DNA from: Chryseobacterium cucumeris | GTDB taxonomy: Bacteria > Bacteroidota > Bacteroidia > Flavobacteriales > Weeksellaceae | Length of the DNA: 64,000 bases | Direction: 5' to 3' | NCBI RefSeq assembly: GCF_001593385.1 | Contig: NZ_LUVZ01000043.1 | Coordinates: 248,001 to 312,000 of the forward strand | Shown: positions 16,990 to 25,882 of the stretch, one piece after another | Position numbering within the stretch: the stretch's first letter is position 1 | Layout of the letters: each line of letters starts with the position of its first letter | Position numbers and translations under genes: made by a program | Notes under the pieces: model-generated | The model's database searches: none | Seen by the model: only the letters and a program-made list of their open reading frames with translations | Told to the model about the DNA's origin: nothing

Positions 16990-17285
16990 ATTATAATTTT
17001 TTACAAAGATAAGGCTTTTTGGGTTTGGAAGATGGGAGCACGATAAGCGAAGTTTAAAAGCCTGAAGAATTTTCCTCTCAAACAAAGTGACTTTAATTCA
17101 TTCTCATTAAAAATAAATAAACACTAATAATCAACAAGTTAAAAAGATTATTTTTCAATAATCATTAATCATATAGTCTTACATTTTTGATTTTCAAAGA
17201 TCTTTTCCACAAAATTCAAATAATTGTAATACTTATTTAACATAGATTTCGAAACTTGGCGTTATAATTGGATTTTAAAAACTAA

Positions 17286-18293
17286 ATGCCAAATCCACTA
17301 AAATATAATAAGAAGTTTGATGAACTGAATGAAGAGGAAAAAAAGCTTCTGGAAATCAATAAAAAAACAATAGCAGATTTTGTTGAACAATCCTCTTCCA
17401 TCAGCGATGTCAATTATGCTACCAGAAATGCCCATGCCAAAACGTATGCGGCAGCAAAAGGTACATTCAGGATAGAACCTGATATTCCTGAATCACTGCA
17501 GCCTTTTTTTGATAAGGAAAAATTTGATCTTATTATACGGTTTTCCAATGCTCAGCTGAAAATTAAGAATACAAGAAAGGATATTCCTGCCTACGGCTTT
17601 GCAGTGCAGATCAAGGATGAAAACGGTGGGCTTCTTGCCAATTATCCATTGGTGAATTTTCCCCTGTTTCCTATAAATTCTGTTTCAAATTTTTTGAAAC
17701 TGTTTACTGCTGTCAATAAGTTTTATATGAAAAAATGGAGCAGTCTGCTGCCATTGCTTTTTCAGGCAGTCAAAATGCTTCCTTACATCAGTACCAGCGA
17801 TATGATCCGTAATATGATAAAACTCTTCAGAAAAAGAAATGACTTTATTCTGTCGTTTGATTATTACTCGATAGGTGCTTACCGTCTCGGAGATCAGATC
17901 ATTAAAATAAAGCTCTCACCTCAATCTGTAGATAAGAATACCGGCAGAAAGCAGAAGATTAGTGATGCTTTAAAAAATTACCTGCAGACCCATGACTTTA
18001 CTGCAGATGTCCTGATACAGATATGTTATGACCTGAAAGACCAGCCTGTCAACAAACTGAATGTAGAATGGAAAAATGCTCCTTTTATTAAAATCGGCGA
18101 AGTAAAAATCGACAAAGATTCTTTGCTGGATTCCCGTAACTGCAACACTGAACTTCTTTCATTCAATCCTTTTGAGAGTAAAATATTTTTTCAGCCTGTA
18201 GGAAAAATACAAAAGCTGCGTGATGAAGCTTATAAAGTTTCTTTGCAGACCAGAAGGAAAATTAATAAGTTACTGCATGGGAAAAACAGTTAA
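17286..18293 (+). CDS. Catalase-superfamily protein (heme peroxidase-like)
   Basis: 335 residues. The region TRNAHAKTYAAAKGTFRIEPDIP contains the distal His in the position of the catalase motif RxxHAKG. LIIRFSNAQLKIKNTRKDIPAYGFAVQIKDENG matches the following catalase strand pair (VRFSxV...D.RGFA.KF). I do not find the proximal RxxxYxDTH motif. It therefore belongs to the short catalase-like group whose members act as peroxidases or fatty-acid hydroperoxide enzymes, or have no known activity. The protein has no signal peptide. It is a single gene with a terminator 75 bp downstream. Confidence 0.75.
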   Translation: MPNPLKYNKKFDELNEEEKKLLEINKKTIADFVEQSSSISDVNYATRNAHAKTYAAAKGTFRIEPDIPESLQPFFDKEKFDLIIRFSNAQLKIKNTRKDIPAYGFAVQIKDENGGLLANYPLVNFPLFPINSVSNFLKLFTAVNKFYMKKWSSLLPLLFQAVKMLPYISTSDMIRNMIKLFRKRNDFILSFDYYSIGAYRLGDQIIKIKLSPQSVDKNTGRKQKISDALKNYLQTHDFTADVLIQICYDLKDQPVNKLNVEWKNAPFIKIGEVKIDKDSLLDSRNCNTELLSFNPFESKIFFQPVGKIQKLRDEAYKVSLQTRRKINKLLHGKNS

Positions 18294-18367
18294 AATAATG
18301 ATGACTGATGAGTTATGATGATGAATTTTTGCATGTGATGTGAAAAAGATTGATCCAACTAAAAAAT

Positions 18368-18394
18368 AAAAGACTGTTGTGACAACAGTCTTTA
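18368..18394. terminator. Bidirectional terminator
   Basis: AAAGACTGTTG pairs perfectly with CAACAGTCTTT around TGA, flanked by A-rich and T-rich ends, between the convergent catalase-like and DUF1348 genes. Confidence 0.75.
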
Positions 18395-18398
18395 CATC

Positions 18399-18812
18399 TT
18401 ATTTAAACTTTCGTTCTTCTTCTTTGATCGCCAGATCATTGATACTGGCATATCTTTTTGCCATAAGCCCGTTTTCATCGAATTCCCAGTTTTCGTTTCC
18501 GTATGCCCTGAACCAGTTTCCCTCTTTGGTCTGATATTCATATTCAAAACGAACGGCAATACGATTATCGGTATGCGCCCAGTATTCCTTTTTAAGTTTA
18601 TAATGAAGTTCTCTTTCCCATTTATTCTGAAGAAATAGTACAATCTCTTCTCTACCATTCACAAAGGTATCTCTGTTTCTCCATTCGCTATCGATGGTAT
18701 ATGCTTTGGAAACCTTTTCAGGATCCTGACTGTTCCAGGCATCTTCTGCCAATTGAATTTTTTCCAGTGCCGTTTCAAGAGTGAAAGGAGGAAGCGGATG
18801 TTTCTGTTCCAT
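18399..18812 (-). CDS. DUF1348 (SnoaL/NTF2-like) protein
   Basis: 137 residues with the pattern of DUF1348 nuclear transport factor 2-like proteins: LPPFTLETALEKIQLAEDAWNSQDPEKV, DSEWRNRD.FVNGREEI..FL..KW, YRLKKE-like YKLKKEYWAHTDNRIAVRFEYE, and WFRAYGNENWEFDENGLM..R.ASIND. The fold is a cone-shaped barrel. No reaction is established for the family. It starts 3 bp after the TetR regulator gene ends, so the pair is one transcript and the protein is the probable target of that regulator. Confidence 0.9.
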   Translation of the reverse strand: MEQKHPLPPFTLETALEKIQLAEDAWNSQDPEKVSKAYTIDSEWRNRDTFVNGREEIVLFLQNKWERELHYKLKKEYWAHTDNRIAVRFEYEYQTKEGNWFRAYGNENWEFDENGLMAKRYASINDLAIKEEERKFK

Positions 18813-18815
18813 AAC

Positions 18816-19343
18816 TCATTGTATTAAATTGCTGACTATCTTTTTTGATTTTTCAATTAATTCATTGGATTTGAAAAGCTGGCTTTCTATGATACTGCTT
18901 TCAAAAAGCATGTAGATATGATCGGAAAGTTCATCATCATTCAGCAATTCTAAAAGAAAATTTCTAAGATCTGCTTTATGAGACTGAATAATGCTCAGTA
19001 CTTTAGTATTATCCATGGGGATTTCCGACAGAATATTCAGAAAGCTGCAACCTCTGAAGTTTTCCTTTTTATTCATATACACCAGAAAATCAAAAGCACT
19101 GATGATTTTAGACTGTAAGCCATTTCCTTTTGCTATAAATTGATTGAGTTCATTGAACCAATACTCATGTCTCACCTTCAGAAATTCTACACACAGATCT
19201 TCTTTGGATTTAAAATGCTGATAAAAGCTTGCCTTGGCAACTTCAGCTTCGGAAATAATCTGATTGATTCCGGTAGAATTATACCCTTGTTTTGCAAACA
19301 ATTCAAAGGTCTTTTCTACAATTCTTTCTCTTGGAGATTTCAT
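18816..19343 (-). CDS. TetR family transcriptional regulator
   Basis: 175 residues from the ATG at 19343. The HTH is typical: SPRERIVEKTFELFAKQGYNSTGINQIISEAEVAKASFYQHFKSKEDL. The C-terminal ligand domain has FRGCSFLNILSEIP, as in the AcrR/NemR-like group that often senses electrophiles through Cys. The frame is open to 19472 but the upstream part would cross the operator palindrome at 19387-19400. It is the first gene of a pair with the DUF1348 gene. Confidence 0.92.
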   Translation of the reverse strand: MKSPRERIVEKTFELFAKQGYNSTGINQIISEAEVAKASFYQHFKSKEDLCVEFLKVRHEYWFNELNQFIAKGNGLQSKIISAFDFLVYMNKKENFRGCSFLNILSEIPMDNTKVLSIIQSHKADLRNFLLELLNDDELSDHIYMLFESSIIESQLFKSNELIEKSKKIVSNLIQ

Positions 19344-19386
19344 ATGCTTTTCCTTTCTGGAACAAATGTATGAAAAAAAACAATAT

Positions 19387-19400
19387 ACAGACCGGTCTGT
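19387..19400. promoter_or_regulatory. TetR operator palindrome
   Basis: ACAGACCGGTCTGT is a perfect 14-bp palindrome 44 bp upstream of the TetR ATG. It has the AGACC.GGTCT form seen at many TetR/AcrR operators, so autoregulation of the TetR-DUF1348 pair is likely. Confidence 0.75.
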
Positions 19401-19475
19401 CTGTTTTATTTTTGAAAATATTTCTTTGAAGGTTGGCTTGAGATGTTTGATAAACAAAAGCTTGATAAACAAAAC

Positions 19476-19506
19476 AGCCTCCAGAAATACATTCCGGAGG
19501 CTTTTA
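19476..19506 (-). terminator. Terminator of the ter operon
   Basis: AGCCTCC and GGAGGCT (plus further pairs inside) form a GC-rich hairpin just after the TerC stop codon, with T residues following on the minus strand. Confidence 0.6.
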
Positions 19507-19523
19507 TATTATTTTAAGTGCGA

Positions 19524-20567
19524 TTATTTTTCGTCCAATTCTTCCTTCTTCTCTTCTTCTTTTTCAGGGAAGATGATGGATAAAAGAACAGAGATTACCA
19601 ATACTCCTCCTACGATTCCCAATGAAACCGGAGACGGAATATGAATCCATGGGGCAATAAGCATTTTAACTCCAATGAAGGACAGGATAATAGCCAATCC
19701 GTATGGAAGTTTGCTGAACATATGAATAAAGTTCGCTAACAGGAAGTATAATGATCTTAATCCTAAAATTGCAAAGATATTTGATGTATAAAGGATAAAA
19801 GGGTCATTTGAAATCGCAAAGATTGCCGGAATGGAATCTACTGCAAAAAGAACGTCCGTAAACTCGATAACACCCACTACTACTAAAAGAGGAGTTGCCA
19901 TTTTGATTCCGTTCTGGATGGTGAAGAACTTATCTCCATCGTAATTGTCTGAAACTTTCCAGAAACTCTTGATCAGTTTTGCTCCTGCCGTATTGCTGTA
20001 ATCTTCATCATCGTCATCATCACCGTCACCCCATGATTTGATCCCTGCATACACAAGGAATAATCCGAATAAGGTCATGACAACGTTGATTTTCACTGCT
20101 TCACCGAAGATATTCATTTCAGGAAGATACGTCAGATTGATTAATCCTACTCCTGCAAAGATGAATATAGCTCTGAAGATCAGCGCTCCGATAATTCCCC
20201 AGAAAAGAACTTTATGGTGAAGAAATTTCGGAACTTTAAAGAACCCGAAAACCAGAATAAATACAAATAAGTTATCTACAGACAAGGCTTTTTCAATCCA
20301 ATAGGCAGCCTGATACTGTGTAAATTTCTCTACTGCCAAAGCATGGCTTTCAGGGCTTCCGTCGGTATTGAATACCCAATAGACCACTCCTGAAAAAACC
20401 ATAGAAAGCGAGATCCATACAATAGACCAGATGGTAGCTTCTTTGGAAGAGACTTCATGACTTTTTTTATTAAATACCCCTAAGTCCAGGAGCAGCATGA
20501 TAACGACTGTTACTGCAAATCCCCACACCAGACCAGGGTGCAGTTCTAAAATACTTTGATGTTCCAC
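19524..20567 (-). CDS. terC: TerC family integral membrane protein
   Basis: About 347 residues with some nine hydrophobic helices. TerC signatures are present: KEATIWSIVWISLS, YWIEKALSVDNLFVFILVF, FWGIIGALIFRAIFI, and GVIEFTDVLFAVDSIPAIFAI with the conserved acidic residues in the membrane. A strongly acidic loop (DGDDDDDED) follows helix five. TerC proteins are linked to tellurite and metal stress and to metal loading of secreted enzymes. The start is probably the GTG at 20567 (VEHQSILELHPG); the frame is open to a TTG at 20615. It is the last gene of the ter operon. Confidence 0.9.
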   Translation of the reverse strand: MEHQSILELHPGLVWGFAVTVVIMLLLDLGVFNKKSHEVSSKEATIWSIVWISLSMVFSGVVYWVFNTDGSPESHALAVEKFTQYQAAYWIEKALSVDNLFVFILVFGFFKVPKFLHHKVLFWGIIGALIFRAIFIFAGVGLINLTYLPEMNIFGEAVKINVVMTLFGLFLVYAGIKSWGDGDDDDDEDYSNTAGAKLIKSFWKVSDNYDGDKFFTIQNGIKMATPLLVVVGVIEFTDVLFAVDSIPAIFAISNDPFILYTSNIFAILGLRSLYFLLANFIHMFSKLPYGLAIILSFIGVKMLIAPWIHIPSPVSLGIVGGVLVISVLLSIIFPEKEEEKKEELDEK

Positions 20568-20652
20568 TTGAGTTATGTTATTATATGATAAAAGCAATAG
20601 ATGCACAGAGTACAAATATTGCTATTTTATTTATCTTTTGATTGTCAATTGA

Positions 20653-21261
20653 TTATAGATAATTCATCTGTACCGTCTGGATTGTCTGCTCCAACTTTTT
20701 ATCCGCTGTAGGATCTCCGATCGCATTGAATTTCCATTCTCCGTTTCTCTTATAGAAAACACCCATTACCATGGCAACATGTCCGCTGAAAGATGCGTCA
20801 TTCGCAATATCATATTTTGCAAAGACCTCTCTTACATTGGTAGGTGATCCTTCATAAATACGGATAGAAGCAAAAGGAATAGTGCCGAAATCCTGGCCTC
20901 TGTAGCTGTTCAAAACCATTGCCACATGCTCCACATTTGGTTCCAATTGGCTGAAGTCTACCGTGATTACTTCGTTATCCAATCCGTCATCTCCATTCAC
21001 GTCACCGGTAAGGTCGTCTCCGCTGTGTCTTACAGATCCGTTTCTTGATTTAAGATTTCCAAAGTAGATTACTTCAGTAACGTTTTTGTTTGAATCATAT
21101 AAAATACAGCTTCCGTCCAAGTCTACTGCTTCTTTCTTTGTTCCGAAAAATCCTTTCTTTTCGATTGCTCCCCAGTTGATTCCTACACAAGCCTGGGAAA
21201 GCTCAGCTCCATTTTCTTTTTTAAGGTTAATTCTCTGACCTTTTTGTAAGTTGATAGCCAT
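20653..21261 (-). CDS. TerD family protein (stress, Ca-binding fold)
   Basis: 202 residues starting MAINLQKGQRINLKKENG, the classic TerD N-terminus. The domain contains VGINWG, VDLDGSCILYD, VIYFGNLKS..GSVRHSGDDLTGD.NGDDGLDNEVI and FGTIPFASIRIYEG. The acidic pair in the DLTGD region supplies the calcium ligands known for TerD. It is paralogous to the TerD at 23473-24030, and both begin with the same eight residues. It lies between the unknown 315-residue gene and terC. TerD proteins are thought to form membrane-associated stress complexes with TerC. Confidence 0.93.
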   Translation of the reverse strand: MAINLQKGQRINLKKENGAELSQACVGINWGAIEKKGFFGTKKEAVDLDGSCILYDSNKNVTEVIYFGNLKSRNGSVRHSGDDLTGDVNGDDGLDNEVITVDFSQLEPNVEHVAMVLNSYRGQDFGTIPFASIRIYEGSPTNVREVFAKYDIANDASFSGHVAMVMGVFYKRNGEWKFNAIGDPTADKKLEQTIQTVQMNYL

Positions 21262-21330
21262 CTTTCTATGTTTAGTTGTTATTTACTTTTTTGCAAAAAA
21301 GGTAATCTTCTTTGCTTTTCAAATTTCGTT

Positions 21331-22278
21331 CTAGTTATTATTCAAATTCAAATTAAGCATTGCCCGCAGAATATTCGTTTCTTCGTCGAAGTCAAAGATT
21401 TTACTCATAATATCCATATTTTCCAGGTTTTTAATATAATCTTTCAGAACGCCTTCCACTTCAGCTGGCAAAGTACGCTTTCTTTCGTTCATACTATGTT
21501 CCAGCTGCTCATTTTTACTTCTCAGCTGATCAATAATGGAACTCTGATTAGACTGATTCTCGGAAATATCCAGCTTATCCAGTTCTTTGTCGAAAAGATA
21601 CAATTTCTTTTCGTCTACACTGAAAATAAAATAATCATCAGACTGAAAGATTTTAAAAAGTTCATAATCGTGGGTTCCGATAAGGTAACCACATACGAAA
21701 CGGACTTTAAACCCCTGTATATTAAGCCTTCCCAACAGTTTCCTTTCAATGGAATATTCTTTATACTGATAGGAAGGAAAAGAATCAGTTTTCAGCAGTG
21801 TTTCATCTGCCTCCGATCTGTAAAATTCATGGGCATATTTTTTATGAAAGTACAGTACATTCTCCCAATTGGCCGTAAAACGATCTTCCGTCAGGTCTTT
21901 ATACACTGTTTTTAAGTGCTGGGAAAAGACACCGCTGTACATTTTTCTGTCGGTCTCAAAACTATCTACCCTTCTTTCTTCAAAACCTGAAATATATTTA
22001 CTGTTGATGTTAATTTCATTAATGACCGCCAGCATGTCATTTTCCTTCTGCTTTTTAATTTTAGTCAGAAGTTCTATAAGGCTGTCGGTATACTGCAGGT
22101 GGAAAAGTTCCAGTTTATTATAATCTAAAGCCGTATTTTCCTGGAACAGATTGTGAATAATATCCGTTTTGATGTAAATTGATATGATGTCAATATGTTC
22201 AAAAAAATTAGCGAGAAGCTTAAGCTTTGTTAATCTTCTTTTGCTCTGCGACAATATGGTTGCTGCATCATCCCCCAC
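21331..22278 (-). CDS. Hypothetical protein of the ter operon, 315 aa
   Basis: I do not recognise the family. The sequence is mostly helical, with predicted coiled-coil stretches near the N-terminus (ILSQSKRRLTKLKLLANFFEHIDI) and at about residues 235-290 (SIIDQLRSKNEQLEHSMNERKR). Aromatic segments in the middle (WENVLYFHKKYAHEFYRS) look like a globular domain. It begins 16 bp after telA and precedes the first TerD gene on the same strand, so it is an operon member. A scaffold that works with TelA is possible but is only an inference from position. Confidence 0.7.
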   Translation of the reverse strand: MGDDAATILSQSKRRLTKLKLLANFFEHIDIISIYIKTDIIHNLFQENTALDYNKLELFHLQYTDSLIELLTKIKKQKENDMLAVINEININSKYISGFEERRVDSFETDRKMYSGVFSQHLKTVYKDLTEDRFTANWENVLYFHKKYAHEFYRSEADETLLKTDSFPSYQYKEYSIERKLLGRLNIQGFKVRFVCGYLIGTHDYELFKIFQSDDYFIFSVDEKKLYLFDKELDKLDISENQSNQSSIIDQLRSKNEQLEHSMNERKRTLPAEVEGVLKDYIKNLENMDIMSKIFDFDEETNILRAMLNLNLNNN

Positions 22279-22294
22279 CTTAGTATCCTATAAA

Positions 22295-23470
22295 TTAACC
22301 TCTGACATTTGCTTTAAGTTCATGCTCCAATGTCTGAAGATCCTGATCCAGTTTTCTTCTGTTGTCAGCTCCCTGTTTCTGGATTTGTTTCACTTCATTC
22401 AATGTATTGATCAGCATTGACGTTGTTTCTCTCAATGTTTCCACCGATACGATAGTCTGCTCGTTGGCTCTGGCAACATTCACAGAATTCTGGCCAAGAC
22501 GTTCCGCATTCTTTCTTAAAATCTCTTCTGTAGTAGAAGATACTTTTTGCTGTATTTCAATATTCTGCTGCTGTCTGTACATCGCTACCGCAAGGGAAAG
22601 CTGGTTTTTCCAAACCGGAAGTGTAGTGGTAAGAATCGTCTGTGCTTTTTCAGCAATAGAAACATTGTTGTTCTGTACCAGTCTGATCTGAGGAAGTGAC
22701 TGCATCATAATCACACGCACCACTTTAAGATCAGCCATTCTCCTGTCTAGCCTTGCAATGAAATCTCTTTTATCTGCAATCTGATAATCCTGGTAAATCT
22801 GCGGATTCGCTTCCATCTGAGCAAGCTCGCCTGCCGCTCTTTCCATTCTTATATTACCTGCAATGACAAGCTCTTCAATCTGCTTGATAGAATTCACATT
22901 GCTTTCAAAAATAGTCTGAAGTACAGCGTTATCTTTTGTAGAGGTGATAATTCCTGCATTTACTTTATAAGAAATCTGTTCGATATTGTTGATGATCTTA
23001 TCGTATTTTGCAAAAAGATTTTCCACCTGAGTCATTACCTTTTTCATGAATGGCAATTTGCTCAGAAAACTTTTCACTTTATTTCCGTTAAGTTCTTCAA
23101 CATCTACATAGTTAAGCTCTACCAAAAGGTCATTGATAAGCCCGCCAACTTCTCCTGAGTTTGATCTTCTTACATTTCCTAAGAAGCTGTCACTCTGGTT
23201 GGTTAATGTTTTCTGAAGCTCTGCCCCGAAATTCACGATTGAACCTGGGTTGGTCTCGTCAATAGAGTTCGCAAGAACTTCATATTTCTGACGTTCTTCT
23301 GACTGCAGCTGTGTCAGATTTACATTTCCCTCTCTGTCCACAAGAACTGCCGGCGCCGCATTCTGAGCGGGCTGAACCGGAGTTGGGGGAACCATTGGAG
23401 TCGGTTCAAAGGTTTTAAGGGGTTCTATTGATCCTAGCGGATCTATGGGTTGATTTTCCTGATTGTCCAT
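22295..23470 (-). CDS. Toxic anion resistance protein, TelA family
   Basis: 391 residues. A Pro-rich head (about 1-40) is followed by a long helical domain with TelA features: GSIVNFGAELQKTLTNQSDSFLGNVRRSNSGEVGGLINDLL, VKSFLSKLPFMKKVMTQVENLFAKYDKI, and LPVWKNQLSLAVAMYRQQQNIEIQQKVSSTTEEILRKNAE. The C-terminus (VETLRETTSMLINTLNEVKQIQ) matches the end of the family. TelA proteins occur with TerC and TerD and are linked to resistance to tellurite and to cell-envelope antibiotics. Its start is 2 bp from the end of the upstream TerD gene. Confidence 0.93.
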   Translation of the reverse strand: MDNQENQPIDPLGSIEPLKTFEPTPMVPPTPVQPAQNAAPAVLVDREGNVNLTQLQSEERQKYEVLANSIDETNPGSIVNFGAELQKTLTNQSDSFLGNVRRSNSGEVGGLINDLLVELNYVDVEELNGNKVKSFLSKLPFMKKVMTQVENLFAKYDKIINNIEQISYKVNAGIITSTKDNAVLQTIFESNVNSIKQIEELVIAGNIRMERAAGELAQMEANPQIYQDYQIADKRDFIARLDRRMADLKVVRVIMMQSLPQIRLVQNNNVSIAEKAQTILTTTLPVWKNQLSLAVAMYRQQQNIEIQQKVSSTTEEILRKNAERLGQNSVNVARANEQTIVSVETLRETTSMLINTLNEVKQIQKQGADNRRKLDQDLQTLEHELKANVRG

Positions 23471-23472
23471 GA

Positions 23473-24030
23473 TTACTTCTGATAAATTGATACAAATTTC
23501 TCAAGGCCGTCTCTCTGTCCTGCACCTACAGCCTCAAATTTCCATTCTCCGTTTCTGTTGTAGATTCTTCCGAATTCTACAGCGGTTTCGATTGAGAAAT
23601 CTTCGTCTAATTCGTATTTTAAGATCTCTTCATTCGTATCTGAATTAAAAATTCTGATGAAAGAATTTCTTACCTGTCCAAAGTTTTGCTTTCTTGAATC
23701 AGCCTCGTGAATTGTTACGACTACAGTAATTTCTTTAATAGCACTGTCAATTTTAGTAAGATCAATTTTGATCTGCTCATCGTCACCCGATCCTTCTCCT
23801 GTAAGGTTATCACCCGTGTGGATTACAGATTTGTCCGGAGACTCAAGATTGTTATAGAAAATAAAGTGATTATCTGAAACTAATTTTTTGTCGTCCCCAA
23901 GCAAAAACAAGGACGCATCAAGGTCAAAAGCGGTTCCTGTAGAAGTATTATTGATATCCCATCCTAAACCTACAGTAAATTTAGGTGCGTTGATGTTTTC
24001 TCTTTGTCCTTTTTGTAAGTTAATAGCCAT
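23473..24030 (-). CDS. terD: TerD family protein
   Basis: 185 residues with the complete TerD domain: MAINLQKGQRENINAPKFTVGLGWD, TAFDLDASLFLLGDDKKLVSD, FIFYNNLESPD.SVIHTGDNLTGEGSGDDEQIKIDL, FGQVRNSFIRI, and AVEFGRIYNRNGEWKFEAVG. The calcium-binding acidic residues in DLDAS and DNLTGEGSGDDE are present. It overlaps the end of the PRTase gene by 11 bp and precedes telA by 2 bp, so these genes are translationally coupled. Confidence 0.95.
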   Translation of the reverse strand: MAINLQKGQRENINAPKFTVGLGWDINNTSTGTAFDLDASLFLLGDDKKLVSDNHFIFYNNLESPDKSVIHTGDNLTGEGSGDDEQIKIDLTKIDSAIKEITVVVTIHEADSRKQNFGQVRNSFIRIFNSDTNEEILKYELDEDFSIETAVEFGRIYNRNGEWKFEAVGAGQRDGLEKFVSIYQK

Positions 24031-24844
24031 AATATAATTCCGTTTGTGTTAAAGTATTGATGTTATTTTCGTATTCTTTTATTAAATGATAATTGTTACT
24101 GATCGCCAGCTCCAAAAGCAGGTCCATCTGTTCCTTTTTTACTTGAGACGTAAGATAATCAAAATTACTTGAATCTAGGCCTAAAATATATTTGACAATC
24201 CTTGTATTGAACTGAAAACTTTCTTTATTCATCACTTCTGCAACATGATTTACATTTTTTACAGCATAGTAGTTGAAAAAGTTTTCAATTTTCGGGTCAA
24301 GGTCAAAATTCATCAGTTCTGCATAATACAGGAACATAAAGTCAGCCTCCACGTTATATTCATTCAGTATTCTGTTGACTGTATATTCATGACTTCCCGT
24401 GATTTTTATATCGTCTATAAAAATACAAAGTTTTCCTCTCAAAAAATCCTTATCGATATAATAAGTGTCATTGGCGATCAGATTTTTGCGGTCTTCAAAA
24501 TTGAGATTCCCGTAATCTGTGATGTATGTATGGTTTCTGTTGATTTTAGATAAAATACTTGACTTTTTTCCTTTTTGAAACAGATAAAAATCCAGGTGTT
24601 TTTTAAAGTAAAAACATAAAAAGTTGGATGCAGTAGGAATCGCCATATAGGGGCTTGGAAGCACTACAATCTCTTTATCTGTACTTAAAAGCTCTTCATT
24701 TTCGGAAATAAATCCGTCGAATAATTCTCTTGCGAATTTTTCAGCATACGACTTATCGCCATACTTGAAAAAGCTGTATTCTGCAGGTGAGAAAGTAAAC
24801 TCATCCGCCGAATGAATGTGGTGTAAGCTGTATCTTTTGTTCAT
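24020..24844 (-). CDS. Ter-associated phosphoribosyltransferase-like protein
   Basis: 274 residues. The PRPP-binding signature of type I phosphoribosyltransferases is visible as LCIFIDDIKITGSHEYT (hydrophobic strand, DD, then TGS). The preceding segment VVLPSPYMAIPTASNF could be the pyrophosphate loop. PRTase and HAD genes are known partners of TerD in predicted nucleoside-like metabolite biosynthesis modules; here they open the operon, although the usual ATP-grasp gene is absent. The product is unknown. It begins 8 bp after the HAD gene and overlaps terD. Confidence 0.78.
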   Translation of the reverse strand: MNKRYSLHHIHSADEFTFSPAEYSFFKYGDKSYAEKFARELFDGFISENEELLSTDKEIVVLPSPYMAIPTASNFLCFYFKKHLDFYLFQKGKKSSILSKINRNHTYITDYGNLNFEDRKNLIANDTYYIDKDFLRGKLCIFIDDIKITGSHEYTVNRILNEYNVEADFMFLYYAELMNFDLDPKIENFFNYYAVKNVNHVAEVMNKESFQFNTRIVKYILGLDSSNFDYLTSQVKKEQMDLLLELAISNNYHLIKEYENNINTLTQTELYYGY

Positions 24845-24852
24845 GTTTATTT

Positions 24853-25521
24853 TTAGTGTTTAAGTAAATGAGCACTGAAACCAAAGTTCTTTGCTCCCTG
24901 ATAATCTGCCACCGGATTGTCTCCGATATGCAGAATCTGGTGCATGGGCAAATCCTGATCTTTGATCTTATTCTTCACTTCCTGAAAAATAAGCGGGTTA
25001 GGTTTGGAACAGTTGATTTCATCAGAATAGATATGGAAGTCTATGTACTGATCCAGGTTTTCATGAATCAGGAATTTCCGCATTGTTTTCCCTTTGATAA
25101 ATCCAGTGTTGCTTAGAATATTTATGGTCTTTCCCTGATTTTTAATATCCTCAAAAAAATCATGAATATTTTCAAAAATTACAACTGGTTTATATTCCAG
25201 AAACAATTCTTCACTTTTGTTATAAAACTCATTAAGTTTTTCCTTATTAATAAGTTTTACGTCTACATCCAAAGCCCCCAAAATCATCAGATAAATTTCA
25301 AAAGTATCAATATTCCCCCCTGTCACCTCATTGATGGTATTACAAAGATCATCGTAATATTTTACGGTTTTCGCAACCTCATCTATCGGCTTATCTACGT
25401 TAAAAAATGAGGAGAACAGCTCAACTCTTTTTGCTTTAAATTCAGGATGAGATTTGATTAAAGTGAGCCACAGATCAAAGGAAAAATGACAGTGGTTATG
25501 GATGTCGATATCTGTTTTCAA
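24853..25521 (-). CDS. HAD family hydrolase of the ter operon
   Basis: 222 residues with all four HAD motifs: FDLWLTLIKSHP (motif I, Asp nucleophile, DLWLT), INILSNTGFI (II), CSKPNPLIFQ (III, Lys) and HIGDNPVADYQGAKNFGF (IV, acidic pair). A helical cap lies between motifs I and II. It is likely a phosphatase of a small phosphorylated metabolite and is the first gene of the seven-gene ter operon. A promoter box is present 91 bp upstream. Confidence 0.9.
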   Translation of the reverse strand: MKTDIDIHNHCHFSFDLWLTLIKSHPEFKAKRVELFSSFFNVDKPIDEVAKTVKYYDDLCNTINEVTGGNIDTFEIYLMILGALDVDVKLINKEKLNEFYNKSEELFLEYKPVVIFENIHDFFEDIKNQGKTINILSNTGFIKGKTMRKFLIHENLDQYIDFHIYSDEINCSKPNPLIFQEVKNKIKDQDLPMHQILHIGDNPVADYQGAKNFGFSAHLLKH

Positions 25522-25611
25522 TAGGTTTTAAGTTAAAAGTTTTTATTTAGCTTCTTGAAAAAGATTTAAAATTTTTTAATCATCAAAAAGTGTTTACAAT
25601 ACTATTCTTCC

Positions 25612-25619
25612 CAAAGATA
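25612..25619 (-). promoter_or_regulatory. -7 promoter box of the ter operon
   Basis: The minus strand reads TATCTTTG, a perfect TAnnTTTG element, 91 bp upstream of the HAD start codon. The transcript would carry a leader of roughly 85 nt. Confidence 0.45.
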
Positions 25620-25745
25620 AAATATTTATCATAAAAGCATTACGTTCAAGTTCTGTTTTAAGATATTTTTATGAAAATCCAAGGTTTTGAAAGGTTCACA
25701 GAAGATGATTGATGAAGCGTTTAAAAAAAATATTTTCAAAAATTC

Positions 25746-25775
25746 TTTGGAAATCAAAAAAAAATTATAATTTCG
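25746..25775 (+). promoter_or_regulatory. Promoter of the EF-G leader transcript
   Basis: TTTG at 25746-25749 and TAATTTCG at 25768-25775 (one mismatch to TAnnTTTG) are separated by 18 bp. Transcription would start shortly before the leader peptide ATG at 25796. Confidence 0.6.
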
Positions 25776-25795
25776 CAACCGATTAAAAATCAACA

Positions 25796-25882
25796 ATGTC
25801 AACAAAAATGATAAATATTATAACGTTAAGCAATCCTGTCAGAGCTGTGTTCTTTGGCAGCACTGAATATTTATCTGAATAG
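25796..25882 (+). CDS. Leader peptide of the EF-G attenuator, 28 aa
   Basis: This small frame follows the promoter by 20 bp and ends with TAG. It reads MSTKMINIITLS, then NPVRAVFFGS, then TEYLSE. Its last 11 bases, 25872-25882, are complementary to the loop and arm of the terminator that follows. Position, size and this complementarity are those of a regulatory leader peptide. A hairpin also lies within the frame (25839-25866). I do not see a simple run of one codon, so the sensed stall would be of the ribosome itself (drug or nascent-chain dependent) rather than of one amino acid (inference). Confidence 0.65.
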   Translation: MSTKMINIITLSNPVRAVFFGSTEYLSE

